Assembly (NCBI GenBank): GCA_964023275.1
Contig: OZ029915.1
Location: forward strand, 40,288,738-40,352,737
Direction of reading: 5' to 3'
Length of the DNA stretch: 64,000 nt
DNA from: Norana najaformis
Taxonomy: Eukaryota > Annelida > Clitellata > Crassiclitellata > Hormogastridae
The stretch's first letter is position 1, and every line of letters begins with the position of its first letter. Shown here one piece after another: positions 36,004 through 47,759 of the stretch. A program made the translations under genes and the position numbers. The notes beneath the pieces were generated by a model that made no database searches, was not told where the DNA came from, and worked only from the letters and a program-made list of their open reading frames with translations.

Positions 36004-38820
36004 ATACTGTCGTCACGATTGACCTATAAAGCTTCAATTGGAAATTAAGCAATTATCTTTTGAACACATGAATACTCGACAAAATGTGACAGAAAAGCGT
36101 TCGCAACTTTACTGACAAATCTAAGGTTAGAAAGTGGATTTCTTCTGCTATTCTCGCGCGAAACAGATTTATTAAATGACATTCTGAGTCTACACTGCAA
36201 CGAAGGTCTCGAAGGTACTACTGGATTTCGCATCTAAACAAAAATTGAGACATTCATAGATCATCGAAGACAGGAGCAAGCGATTCCCTTCGCCAAGTCG
36301 ATAGCTAATCCGGTGACTAATATTCCTGTGGTATCCGTGCAACAGTAAGGTCCATGCAGCAGGCTTTTCTTGCTACGTCTGCTACGACCTCAAAAGCAAA
36401 TATATCATTCTTCGAAACGCCGCAACTACACATTAACCTATGACCTGTGCGAACCGATCCCTAGTTCTGTATATAGGTCTAAAGGTTTTCAGAGCTTTGC
36501 ATTGACGATTTATTGCAAAAGGAGTCGAGGTTATATAGGCGACGTACAGTATGAATCAATTTATAGAGCAATAGTCAGACTAGGGCTTTCTTTGTACACA
36601 GAGCTGTGACAGCTCACCCCTTCACTAGCACAAAGGAATTGCTTCTAAGGGCGGTCGGTTTGCCTTTCTTACAACAGGGCTTAAGATGAAAGTGGACTTC
36701 TGATAAATTCTGAGTAATATACGATTTCATACTCTTGGGCGAATAGCTAATATAAAGGTCAAAATAACTGTTATAAAGTGTGCCAGTGCCTTAGAGAACG
36801 TTTCATGTTTGGTCTCTCTAGATCGACAACTCGTCAATTAGCATCTCTTCAACAGATTAATGCACAGTCACATGATTTCTATTGCGCCACCATTAAGCTA
36901 GACAACGGATCATTTAATAACGGACAAAGTATGTCCTCTAATTCTGATAACACGCCCTCTAAGTCCTTTTGAACAAATGTTTCCCACGTCATCGCGTCTT
37001 TCCAGATGTAAGTTTTTCACTTGATTAACCATTTATTTGATGGGAACCCATTGGCTGAGCTTTAGGTGTGTGCGGGAGCGCGTCAGTGGTGACTTTTCTA
37101 GTTATCCGAGCATTGTTTGCTTACTGATGAACTTTTTACTGTTAATGAACTTTAACATATTATATTTAAATAGCATAAAGATTAGTTTTCTCTTATTAGT
37201 TTTTATTGAAGCGGGCTATGCAGATATTTTTATCATAATTACATTTGTTCGCATATTTCATATAGGCCTAATTCAATTAGTGTAAACTTAATGCACTTAC
37301 TTTACGCTTATCTTAATTAATTTACATTTACTTCCCTTACATTGCACTTAATTTGTTATCACTAAGACCTGGAGATTATTTGATGACCGAAATGGATCAG
37401 AAGGTTTTTCCATTGAGACCTGGAGATTGGCTGAGGGAAATGCTCAGGCGAAGGCAGAATAATATGCAACAGAGTCCAATGGATCAATGATTTGTGTCTT
37501 AGGAGATGGAGTCTCAATATTTGGAACACCTTCTGTCATCAGGGTCACTGTCTCGCTTCGTCAACTACGATAAGGACGAACAAGTATTTCTGTCCGTCTG
37601 TCTGTCCGTTTAGCTGTTTTGCTTGACTTTCTGTGCGTCGTTCTGCGTGTCTGTCTCTTTTCTCCCTTCCGTCTTTCACAGACCGCGACCGTCTTTTTCG
37701 TTCTTACACAAAGCAAACAGTTGAAGCATGTTGGCCGCAGCCGCATCTCGCTTCAGTGAGCAACCCGCAGACCGCAAATTCGTTACGACAACCAACCCAC
37801 GACGCTTGGCGGCTAAAGGGATCTCTTGGACGTCTGTGGCCTGCACAAGTGGGCCACGCACTGCACAAGTATGGAAGTTATGTACATGTACATGTCTAAG
37901 TGAATATGTTTGTGCAAGTACATCCATGTGTGCATGCACACGTATTTACATAGAAATGCATAATTTATGAATATGTAGCCGTGCATATTTATTTATGCAC
38001 GCCAGCGTATGTGAATGAACTATTCGTGTAATGTTTACGAAATATACAGCAGGGTCTTCAGAGCCTTCGTGAGCTGCTCATGTTATGAGCAGCTCAACAA
38101 AGGCCCTTCAACAGAATTCGCTCGATGCGAATATTGTGTTCTTTTGTCGTGTCAAAGCGTTCTTGGCTTAAGCGGCTAAATGCCACAACGCTGTGAATAA
38201 GTTTTTGGAAGGCTAAAATTGGTATATCGCGTTGCTTTTATATTTCACAGGCTATATACCTACAGCAAAAGTTTATATATACAGCAAAAATTAGGGTACA
38301 AACTTTGGTTTTGTTTGACAAATCAATACAGTTTATGCGAATAGCAATACAGGACTTCTGCCATTGAAATTATTTACTTTTGAAGCAATGAAAAATGTGT
38401 CAATGATTATTATTGGCACAGTTTTCATATCACAGATTGAGGTTCACTAGTCTTAATCTGTGTGGTCTCAACCATTATTTTAAGATTATTTGGTCTTTGT
38501 AATGAATTACAATCAGACGTGGCACTTGTTTGAAAATATGCTTACTTTTATGAAGGTAACGCCACAAGGAACCAATACGTTACTTGACTTCTAATGCGCC
38601 ACGACAGTGGCATTGAGTTGAAAGACGTTGACCAATAGAGTGTGGTGTGAAACTGTGAAATGGAAGAAGAGCTGTCACGGTTGAATGAAATTCGCGGCAT
38701 AGACTAAATATGGAGACGCATCGAAGCGAGGAGTTCATATTTATCATGGAAGAAGGCGATAGTATATAACAGGTTGAACGACGGCTGTGCATGTTATTTC
38801 TCCACATTATTTGCTTGTGC
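36004..38820. other. Intergenic, no gene recognised
   Basis: Upstream region of the LRR gene and beyond. A phrase at 37073-37100 (GCGCGTCAGTGGTGACTTTT) resembles one near 21390-21425, perhaps a dispersed repeat. No exon recognised. Confidence 0.45.
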
Positions 38821-38825
38821 TGTCA

Positions 38826-39260
38826 CCAAAACCCCAAAACACCATCACATCACTCGTGTTTTCAAATCACTTTACTGGCTTAAAATACCTGAACGAATTG
38901 AGTACAGAGTTCTATCATTTACCAATAACACACTTCAATCCTCCCAAACCTTCTATTTCTTCGTCAGTTATTTACAATTCAGTCACTCCGTTCAACCCGC
39001 TCCGCTTCTGCCCTAACACTTCTCTGTCCTCCCGTCACCTCATCCTTAAACTTTGGAAATCGCTTCTTAGCCGTAGCTGCTCCACCCCTCTGGAACAAAC
39101 TCCCACCAGAATTACCACAATTATCTGATCCATTATAGGAACTCACCATCACTTCACCCCTTGCAATCTCTGCGCAAGTCTTCCACTCAAAACTGAAAAC
39201 AGTCCTCTTCCGCAGATCCTATCCTGATTCCTCTTCTTCCCCTTATCTATCCAGCAGATC
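38826..39260 (+). pseudogene. LINE ORF2 C-terminal fragment
   Basis: Encodes HHITRVFKSLYWLKIPERIE, YRVLSF, then after a frameshift FLAVAAPPLWNKLPPEL, and finally FHSKLKTVLFRRSYPDSSSS. These are the successive C-terminal blocks of CR1/jockey-type ORF2 ('LHWLPIxxRIxYK', 'APxLWNxLP', 'FKxxLKTxLF'). Frameshifts and stops interrupt it. It abuts a tRNA-derived SINE on the opposite strand. Confidence 0.85.
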
Positions 39261-39269
39261 CAATTCCAA

Positions 39270-39422
39270 ACACTATCTAATGACCATGGAGATTGTTGAG
39301 CAGTTAATACTGAAAGGACTTGCTCAAGGTTCCTACACATTAACTGTCTCAGCAGAGGCTCGAACCCGTACTCTCCGAGTCACGAAGCCGAGCGCTCTAT
39401 CCAGTCGGCTACTGCGCCTCAC
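39270..39422 (-). repeat. tRNA-derived SINE, best copy
   Basis: In minus orientation: GCGCAGTAGCCGACTGGATA (A-box region), CTCGGCTTCGTGACTCGG (anticodon-arm-like), GTACGGGTTCGAGCC (B box, 39357-39367), then a tRNA-unrelated body with CCTTGAGCAAGTCCTTT. The A and B box spacing is tRNA-like. A second copy is at 31530-31690. Confidence 0.8.
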
Positions 39423-39429
39423 ATATAGA

Positions 39430-39670
39430 TAGAACATACATACATACACATATACACATATACATACATACATACATACATATTACATACACACATACAT
39501 ACATACATGCATACATACATATATTCATACATATATACATTCATACATACATACATACACACATGCATGCATACATACATACATACGTGCATACATACAT
39601 ACATACATACATACATGCATGCATACATACATACATACATATACATACATACATACACACACATATATCC
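39430..39670. repeat. (CATA)n microsatellite
   Basis: Imperfect ACATACATACAT with ATGC and TATA variants, directly next to the SINE. Confidence 0.95.
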
Positions 39671-40490
39671 TCAACATATAAATAGGCATATTTGATTACA
39701 CATGTATGTATATAGGCAGTGTAATAATATGGCAACAAGTCAACTGAATAATGAATAATAACGTTTAGATATAATGTACACAAGGCTTCACAGTATTTTG
39801 TAGCCTTACAAAATGATGTCTGATATGTCAGAGCTTCAAGGACTCAATCTGTCCAGGTCTTAATTGACGTTCATGTGTTCAGCAGCCACCTCGGGGTGCA
39901 TCCTGTTATTAGGATGTAGCAAAACTCTGGAGCTCAGCAGTTCCTGAACTGTTGCATAAATAGCAAGAAGAGGAGGAGGAGGAGGACTAGGAGGAGGGAT
40001 TGTCTGGCCCAGTGAAGTATTCAGGGCATCAGAGCATCAGCATTTGGCAGAGTGCAAATGGACCAGAGGCTGGGTGCGCTTGCACTCAAGCGACAGTGGA
40101 GCCCTCTGCAGTTGACTTTGTTTACTATCTTACGATGTCGTTTAGCCACGGAGACACATAGGCCTCGTCACGTGCGGAGTTTGACTTTTCACCTCCCCCG
40201 ATGTAGCCTTGTATCAGATTTCTGTAGCGCCTAGTTACTAATGCCAATCGCTTGCGACACACAGAAGCCAGTAATCCATTTACAATTTTTATTTACTTTA
40301 CCTAATGAAGTGCACTGAACTCGAACGGAAGCAGACACGCGTGTGTCTTAAGAATCGAAGAGTAGGCTTCTGTGCTCATTAGGCCTAGACTCATTAGGCC
40401 TAGGTTCATAGGCCTATGCTTGCGATAAGCTGACGAGTTTTAAATGGACAATATAACGTGGCATTTCCCTTGCTTCACATCGAAGGCAAT
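39671..40490. other. Intergenic, no gene recognised
   Basis: Contains a short GGA-rich run (39972-40000) and clustered TAGGCCTA palindromes at 40380-40420. No exon recognised. Confidence 0.4.
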
Positions 40491-40492
<2 letters not shown>

Positions 40493-40523
<31 letters not shown>

Positions 40524-40548
40524 GGACGGACGGACGGACGGACGGACA
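40493..40548. repeat. (GACA)n-(GACG)n microsatellite
   Basis: Eight or so GACA units switch to five GACG units. Confidence 0.9.
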
Positions 40549-40549
40549 C

Positions 40550-42128
40550 GAGGAGACATATTAAGACAGACACACATGCCACCACCATGGACAGTGAACA
40601 CTGCAATCACCAGATAGACAACATGGCGTCGGATAAGCCTACGTTCAAGCAAATAGACACATAGATACAGATAATTTGGTAGTTTTCTGCTGCGCAGAAT
40701 AGCATGTAAACTGCGTGAACGCATTCGCAGAAACGTGCAGCCAATTATGATGCCAGAACATCCGAATGATTTAGAATGCTTGCTTATAGGTCTGTTCAAA
40801 TAGCCGGGCCTTTGCGTCTATATGGGAGGCATATGCATAGACCTGGGTTTGTGGGCCCATTTACATATTTTATAGGTAGTTAAATGGACTATAGGGTGCG
40901 CTCTATTTTATGGTTTAATATGCTAACCGGCAATCCAGAGATCAGAGGTCCAAATCCACAACAGAATATTAGGGTTTAAAGATTTCTGCTTCACTATAGT
41001 CCCTAGAGAACTTAGGCATAAAATGAGTTCATCGACTCTACACTGTCGGTCGGAAGACCAGACGGCAAGAGAGAGGACTGAACTAAGAAAATGAAGTCAC
41101 AAATATTTCATATTCTCGAGGTTAACTTATAGGAGATGCTCATCTGCTAGTTCAACTGTCCTAGAGTTATCAGGATATAAGGCAACTAATTAGAATGTAT
41201 GAAATGTTAATGTTTTATACAGGGTAGTTTACTGAAATTTCGTAAATCTTTTATACAAAGAAAAGACTTTTCTGACTTTTCGACGCCAAAGCTTTACATC
41301 TGCTCATGCAAGAAAGAATTTGTTAGCTGCTTAAATAGACAATTTTATGAATTCTCTGTCTGTTTGTATGTCTATGTGTCTGTTTGTCTGCCTCTGTCTG
41401 TCTAATCTGATCTAATCTGGAAACTCTAATGTGCCATTATCGCAATGAGCATCAGGGTACATACGGTACGCTTCTAAACCGCTGTCCGAAATCAGTCGAG
41501 GTGACTGATGCTCTACAGATCCGAAAACACTTTGTCTGTTTCTATCAATCTGTCTGTTTACCTCTGTCTGTCAGTCTGTCTCTAAATTATCTTAGTTAAT
41601 ACATATATATGTATATATATATATATGTTTTCAGTTTTAAGACAGCTCCTGATGATACTTTGTTATCGGTGGCCTATCAAATGCCTAAAATTATGTGTCG
41701 GAGGTCAAGTCCAAGGGCAAACATCAGAGTTACATCTCACAGATAGCAGTCGTCGCTAAAGGCTTGTCATGAGCCATTGTGTAAGGACGTTACAATTAGT
41801 CTGCGATGTTAAATAAAAAGCTTCCATTGCGGGAATAAGACTTCGCTTCTTAGATAATTTATATCTACGGCTATTAACGTTCGTTCTTTTGTATGACGTA
41901 ATATTACATGACACAGTCACAGATTACAATAGGGCAGGTAAACCCTATATGAGCTTCTAGTGCCTATATCTGTCCATCAAAATGTCCAGTCGTTAAACGA
42001 TTGTCTCAAGCGAGGTGCAGTTGTCATTTCTTCTGGTAACAGGCTTCTGTGATCCACAATCCTCTGGCTGAAACAGAATTTTCTGATATCCAATCTTACG
42101 ATTAAGCTTCAGACTCTGTCCTCTTAGG
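40550..42128. other. Intergenic, no gene recognised
   Basis: Contains short TCTGTCTG-rich stretches (41360-41400, 41530-41580) and a TATA-rich tract at 41600-41630. No gene recognised. Confidence 0.4.
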
Positions 42129-42262
42129 AAGGCGTCCTTGCTCATCCGCCGTTGGTGTTCATGGGCATCTAGTGACGACGCCAAGACTAAGGGTAATGTG
42201 CTATGCAGTTTCAAGTGTCGACCAACTTTCAGTAAATGAACTTCGGGTATATTTAAATAGAT
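42129..42262. repeat. Direct repeat, copy 1 (about 133 bp)
   Basis: Begins AAGGCGTCCTTGCTCATC and ends TATATTTAAATAG. Pairs with 43336-43468, with high identity including GGGCATCTAGTGACGACGCC and GTGTCGACCAACTTTCAGTA. Confidence 0.85.
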
Positions 42263-42434
42263 GTCCAATTGCGGCCCTCTGGAAGAAGGTTTGCAAGTCT
42301 ATATTCTCAAGTATATGTCAAAGTTTATGAGTCTCAATAAGGTCACCTCTCATCCCTCTTTTTGAGAAAAACGACCCAGATTTTGAAGCCTCTCTTCATG
42401 TGGCATTCTAGCTAGAGAGTTGATGAGTTTAGTA

Positions 42435-42770
42435 CAGGGGCGGGCAAACGTTTTGAACATGGGGCCACTAGAAGCTCAAAAACTTTACGGGGGGCCGGGT
42501 TAAAATTTTTTGAGACTTTAATTAATCATCAAACATGAAGAAGCTGCTATAACGATTGAATTGATTACCTGGCAAGTTTATTACAATAACATTAAATGAA
42601 AAAATTTAACTTTTGGTCATTGTTAGTGAGACATATGCAGCTGAGAGCATGTTTTAATAAGCTTCCCAAAATCTGGAACGATTGTACCAGTCGATCTGGT
42701 TTTTTCAGGGGGCCGTAAAACGTGTGTGAGGGCCGGATCCGGCCCCTGGGCCGTAGTTTGCCCGCGTCTG
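42435..42770. mobile_element. Non-autonomous hAT-type MITE with 8-bp target duplication
   Basis: The left end CAGGGGCGGGCAAACG and right end CGTAGTTTGCCCGCGTCTG are inverted repeats. The element is bracketed by the perfect 8-bp duplication GTTTAGTA (42427-42434 and 42771-42778). Ends starting CAG, an 8-bp TSD and internal GGGGCC/GGCCGGATCCGGCC are typical of hAT-derived MITEs. It is 336 bp long with no transposase frame. Confidence 0.93.
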
Positions 42771-43335
42771 GTTTAGTAGCTCTCTTTTGTAGGCCTACTT
42801 TCTCCAGCATTCAACGTCTTCTCTTATAGGAGGGATTCCAAACTTGAAACAATGTTCTAGATTTGGTCGAATATATATATGTACATATATGGATAATAGC
42901 CCGTTTGCCACTTATGGCTATTCATTTGATGATTAGAAGCCGAAATAAGTAAAGGGCTTAATAACTGAATTTATTTCAGTATGAAATAGAGAATTTCATA
43001 CATGTTCATGTAGATAGGCTATGCAATGTACATTATATGCCGCGAGTATATCCTGTATGAATTATCAGAATATCACGCAGCCTTTGCTACATAACTGATA
43101 AAGCATTTAAGTTGGGCCAAGTTCAGTTCGAACTTTGAACTGCGTGATTTGCCTTAGAACAGAAGCACCGACGACAAGCTGGCGAACTCTGCATGTACAC
43201 GCGCTCGCTCGTTCGCTGGGTCTTTGCCGAGAGCCACAGAAAGAGCGGTGCTTATCCTTCGGGGGCGGTCGGTCGTACTGTGAGGGCGGGCGGGCGGGCG
43301 GGCCATAAGACGATAGCATCCACCGGGTGAAGGCG

Positions 43336-43468
43336 AAGGCATCCTTGTTCATCTGCTGATGGTGTTCATGGGCATCTAGTGACGACGCCAAGGCTAAGGG
43401 TGATCTGCGACGTGGTTTCAAGTGTCGACCAACTTTCAGTAAATAAACTTCGGCTATATTTAAATACT
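43336..43468. repeat. Direct repeat, copy 2 (about 133 bp)
   Basis: Second copy of the 42129-42262 sequence in the same orientation, preceded by a (GGGC)n run at about 43284-43300. The hAT MITE lies between the two copies. Confidence 0.85.
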
Positions 43469-44101
43469 CTGCGAATCGTGTCGTTTTTTCCAGCGTCCTG
43501 GGGTCTGTGGCTTAGCACATCAATTTTTCTTGTTCCTCTTGTTCTTGTTCTTCTTGTTCTTCTTGTTCTGGTTCTTCTTCTAAGTCACATGCATCGCTCC
43601 ACTCTTGACCGCTCTCTGGCTGCTGTAGGCCTACTCTAAACCGTTTACTGATTATCTGTCGACTGTAAATTAATAGGCTCACAAACAGCCGCTCTTAGCA
43701 TTCAGTCCAATCGTGTGGTGTATTCAGGTACAGTGCATGTGCGGCCTAGTTGGATGCTCTATCGGATCGGCTAGCAATCAGCGTTTGTATATAGTTTCTC
43801 TCAACCTCAATTCTTACCAGCGAAGTTCGTCATACCTAATGTAACCTGCGCATAACTAGGGGACATATTTCTATGATTTGTGCCCCACTTGGGGACGCTT
43901 TTTCAATTTGCCGGAATTGAGCTTAATCTACCGCAAAGAATTCATGTGAAAGGATTCGCCTGCGTCTTTCGTCAGACGAAATTCGTGTCGCCACAGATAA
44001 ATACAGCAGGATATCAGCTCTAAAACTGCGATTTAAGAAAAAATCCTCTGAGTAGCAGGAATTAATGGACGCGAATCCGATAGTTATAACAAATAGCCGA
44101 A

Positions 44102-44396
44102 ATGTTTAAGAGAGTCGTACTGTTGATCGCCATCTTCGTCTGTCTCGGTCTCGGCATATACTTCACCTACTTCCACCGACCGCCGACGGCCGACATCCTG
44201 GCCGCCAACCTGGCCCTGAACGGGAGGCAGTTACAAGCGGAAGATGAGGACGAGGGATGCCTCGACGACAAAGACGGTACCGGATGCGATAAGGAAGCGG
44301 ATGACAAAAATCCGGTGAAACAATCGGTCAGAGCGTGGAATCGATTCATCAAAGAAAACAAATTTGTCTCCATCGGAAAACTCTACAACAAATGCA
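44102..44396 (+). CDS. ML-protein exon 1 (anchor, acidic linker, domain start)
   Basis: ATG at 44102 in a GCCGAAATG context. The frame is open to the donor ATGCA|GTGTGT after codon 98 plus one base. Downstream of that the frame only continues into CCA repeats. Encodes the membrane anchor, the acidic linker and VRAWNRFIKENKFVSIGKLY up to the first ML cysteine. Confidence 0.88.
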
Positions 44397-44616
44397 GTGT
44401 GTATTGTCCTCTTTACCTTATGCATTCTCCTCCTCTTCGTCCTCACCACCACCACCACCACCACCACCACCACCACCACCACCACCACCACCACCACCAC
44501 CACCACCACCACCACCACCACCACCACCACCACCACCACAATTGTTATAATTCTCCTTCTCTTTTTTCTTCTTCCTTCTCCTCCTCGTTATGATGATGAT
44601 GATGATGATGATGATG

Positions 44617-44675
<59 letters not shown>

Positions 44676-47600
44676 ATTCATCATCATCATCTTCTTCTTC
44701 AACCTGACTCTGCCACTAAGCCTACAATAAACCGACTGGATTTACGGATGTTGCGCAGTGCTGACATTTCTACAGACAAGGATTCGGTTCATGACCTAAA
44801 CGAGCGCACAAAACCATTGCATCTTAAAAGAACTACGGTTAACATATGCTCATTATCTTTGTGGTCCGATTGACATTTGGTGATTAAAAGCAGCACTTAA
44901 CCTCGCCCACCCACAAGCTGCAGACCTCATCAGGAACAACAGCTGATCTAATCGGGCAACGGGTGACCTCGAAAATCAAACGACACTCGATAAAAAACCG
45001 ATCCTTATTCTCTAAACTAGACCGCGGTTTCATATAAGCCTCGTTTAATCAAGTACATGGTGCACCGAACTTCTGTGAAGGTCTCTCTTTAGATTAATTA
45101 AGACTAACCACTGACAGGTTAGGTCTACGAATCCACAATACGAAGCAGGCCTAGATGTAGACTGATCACCTTGTAGGCCTATGATATTAGGCAATGACAG
45201 TGAACGCATTCAACAGTATAGTCGGTTATAATTAACAGAGACTGAGACATAAATTAACGAGTTCATTTGTCACTTAGAGTTAATCAGAGCAAATATCTTC
45301 TCCTGTATCAAGTTATCAGCATTGATAGGCATGTATATGCTAATAATTTTATACTAGATATACAGTCGGCCTATACCTTAAAATGCTATATGCAGCAGAT
45401 ACAGGCCTACTTAAACCACAGAACATAATTTGACATAGTGCTGCTATGTTAAACTACATTATCTACATTACAGAAGTCATTAGGTCGTTTGTGCTCTGCG
45501 ACTACAACTTCTCGTACAAAGGTTAAATGCGAGCCATATCAATATATCAGGCCTATTCAAATGGTAGAACCAAATGGTAGAACCATCTGCATAAAGAGCT
45601 GCTGTTGGAAGCGTCACGAACTGAGGTGTCGCCTTTCACTCGAAGCGCTATATAAACGCCAAAGTGCAATATATCTTCGAAATTAAGCAAATCACATCTT
45701 TGTATGAATCGCTTCAACTCACATTTTGGTCCGACTGTTGACTCTTTGGTAATATTCTTGCATTTCGCTCAAATGAAGTCCGAGTGTTTAAGGTTTTGGC
45801 ATTGGTTGCTTTGAATGCTATAGAGCCGATATCGTAGATATTGACTATGCATGGGGCATAATAGCTTTTTGTCTGTTTACTGATTGAACGTTTAGATGAT
45901 GCATGGGGCATAATGGCTTTTTGTCTGTTTGTTGATTGAACGTTTAGATGATGCATAGGGCATAATGGCTTTTTGTCTGTTTGTTGATTGAACGTTTAGA
46001 TGATGCATGGGGCATAATGGCTTTTTGTCTGTTTGTTGATTGAACGTTTAGATGATGCATGGGGCATAATGGCTTTTTGTCTGTTTGCTGATTGAACGTT
46101 TAGATGATGCATAAGGCATAATGGCTTTTTGTCTGTTTGCTGATTGAACGTTTAGATGATGCATGGGGCATAATGGCTTTTTGTCTGTTTGCTGATTGAA
46201 CGTTTAGATGATGCATGGGGCATGATGGCTTTTTGTCTGTTTGTTGATTGAACGTTTAGATGATGCATGGGGCCAAATGGCTTTTTGTCTGTTTGCTGAT
46301 TGAACGTTTAGATGATGCATGGGGCCAAATGGCTTTTTGTCAGTTTGTTGATTGAACGTTTAGATGATGCATGGGGCATAATGGCTTTTTGTCTGTTTGC
46401 TGATTGAACGTTTAGATGATGCCTGGGCATAATGGCTTTTTGTCTGTTTGTTGATTGAACGTTTAGACGGAACGGACAAAGTCATGTTGGGAAGAGTGAT
46501 AATGTTGCCAGATGAAGTGAAAGGCGGCGTCACCTCAAGAACTTATCTCAACGTTACATTCGGTAAATGGTCGACATAAGAATTGTATGCTTTAGCCTAA
46601 CGACAATAGGAGTTTTAGGTTTCAGAAGATTTTAGAAGGTTTCTAATTTGCGTTAGAACCATTGCACTTTTTAATCAGCCAGCCAATCTCATAATTTTCT
46701 CTTAAAGCTGTTTCTGTGTCGACTGCGAAAGGAAAGTCATCCAAACTATTCCGCAAGTCCACAACTCTTGTGCTGAAGGCTTAATATGTTTGACAATATC
46801 CTGTAATTGGCACATGGGCAATGAACACCATAAAGTGATCCAGTTGGAAGCCAGTGTTTGTTATAGGCTATTAGAGATTTGACCGCATACACTAGAAGAA
46901 GAAGACACTTACAAAGTGCAGTTTTGTCAGAAGAAGACATCGATATATTGAAAAGTCCGAAATCTGGCACTACAGCTTTTCTCTTAGAAGTATTTCTGAA
47001 AACAAACTCTGCAAAGAAGATAATATTATGACATTCAAAGTCGCCAAAGGAAACTGATGACAAAATGAAAATAACGTTTCACTTAAATATATTTAAAACT
47101 TGCAGATTTTCAATGAAAATTGCTCTTGCACTAAGATTTCAAGGACATGGCTTCAATCAGGTTCTATGCCGTTTTCTGGCATGCACGGGCTTTAGAAGAG
47201 CTTAGGAAATTAGAGAAAGTTTACCCCAGTAACTAGACTATACGAAATTGGGTTTAAACTGCAGCTGGTTAATGTGAAACAGAGACTGTTCTGACCGGAG
47301 GGCAGATGTACCTGACATGCCAGTACAACGGAAACGAGCTGTACAGCAACCACTGGGACCTGTGCACTGTTGAGGAAGGAACGGGCGACCAAGTCATTCA
47401 TTGCCCCATCAGAACCGGGCGAAGGAAGTTCGTCAAAACACTGAAGATACCCAATTATCTACCAAAGGTAGGTTGCCCTGTGTTAATTCGACCCACGCTA
47501 TTAAGCAATTCAGCATAAGATTAGTGGTGATAAATAACGATGTGCTTTTCCACGACTATTGTTTCCAGATATTATTGTTCATGCGATAATTAAGTGAGTA

Positions 47601-47759
47601 GTGCGTCAAATTATTGGTTTGTGCCCCAATGTAACGCAGAGTTTTTACACTCATGTTTTCTTACTTTCATACGCATATCTCTTCGTAACTGTTATACAGA
47701 TCGATGTGTTTGTTTTATATATTCGTTTATTCCATAATGCAACGTGGGAGCTTTGCTGA
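44102..47759 (+). CDS. Membrane-anchored ML-domain (NPC2/MD-2-like) lipid-binding protein, four exons
   Basis: Gene-level span. Exons 44102-44396, 46467-46562, 47283-47467 and 47700-47759 join in matching phases (1, 1, 0) to give 211 residues. Residues 5-24 form an uncleaved-looking hydrophobic anchor (VVLLIAIFVCLGLGIYFTYF), then come an acidic linker (EDEDEGCLDDKD) and, from about residue 85, an ML domain. The fold is recognised by its cysteine layout: first Cys (YNKC, 98), YLTC, WDLC, IHCPI and a final Cys. The first and last Cys are 113 residues apart and CPI to last Cys is 40, close to human NPC2 (113 and 41). ML domains bind sterols or other lipids in a beta-sandwich pocket. Most are secreted, so the N-terminal anchor is unusual. 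The protein ends immediately after the last Cys. Confidence 0.85.
44445..44540. repeat. (CCA)n, about 30 units
   Basis: Pure CCA/CAC trinucleotide run starting about 50 bp inside ML-gene intron 1. The downstream (TGA)n(TCA)n tract is separate. Confidence 0.97.
44590..44690. repeat. (TGA)n-(TCA)n palindromic microsatellite
   Basis: About nine TGA units switch at TGATCA to more than twenty TCA units, giving a perfect no-loop inverted repeat of roughly 27-bp arms. Strong hairpin or cruciform potential in the pre-mRNA or DNA. Confidence 0.95.
45847..46466. repeat. 52-bp minisatellite ending at a splice acceptor
   Basis: Twelve copies of a 52-bp unit with GGGGCATAATGGCTTTTTGT, a CTGTTTGTTGATTGAAC segment and GTTTAG. 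The TTTAG recurs from 45891-45895 to 46462-46466, 571 bp apart (11 periods minus one base). The last TTTAG is the exon 2 acceptor of the ML gene. Confidence 0.95.
46467..46562 (+). CDS. ML-protein exon 2
   Basis: Acceptor GAACGTTTAG and donor TTCG|GTAAAT. Encodes GTDKVMLGRVIMLPDEVKGG and SRTYLNVTF, the early strands of the ML domain including the characteristic surface Pro. The acceptor is contributed by the minisatellite. 96 nt, phase 1 on both sides, so skipping keeps the frame. Confidence 0.88.
47283..47467 (+). CDS. ML-protein exon 3
   Basis: Acceptor GTGAAACAG and donor CCAAAG|GTAGGT (near consensus). Encodes MYLTCQYNGNELYSNHWDLC and VIHCPIRTG...FVKTLKIPNYLPK, the Cys-rich core and 'CPI...IPxxxP' signature of ML proteins. 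Phase 1 in, phase 0 out. Confidence 0.92.
47700..47759 (+). CDS. ML-protein terminal exon
   Basis: A long pyrimidine tract and GTTATACAG precede an exon that reads in phase 0 as IDVFVLYIRLFHNATWELC, then TGA. The alternating hydrophobic strand and final Cys match the last ML strand ('VVEWxL...LFC'). Spacing to the CPI cysteine fits NPC2 within one residue. Ending directly after the Cys is unusual; most ML proteins have 6-10 more residues. Confidence 0.72.
   Translation: MDVFVLYIRLFHNATWELC

Noticed and set aside
44418-44873. Poly-His, poly-Pro, poly-Thr, poly-Gly and poly-Met frames
   Set aside because: Produced by the (CCA)n and (TGA)n(TCA)n repeats inside ML intron 1, after the exon 1 donor.
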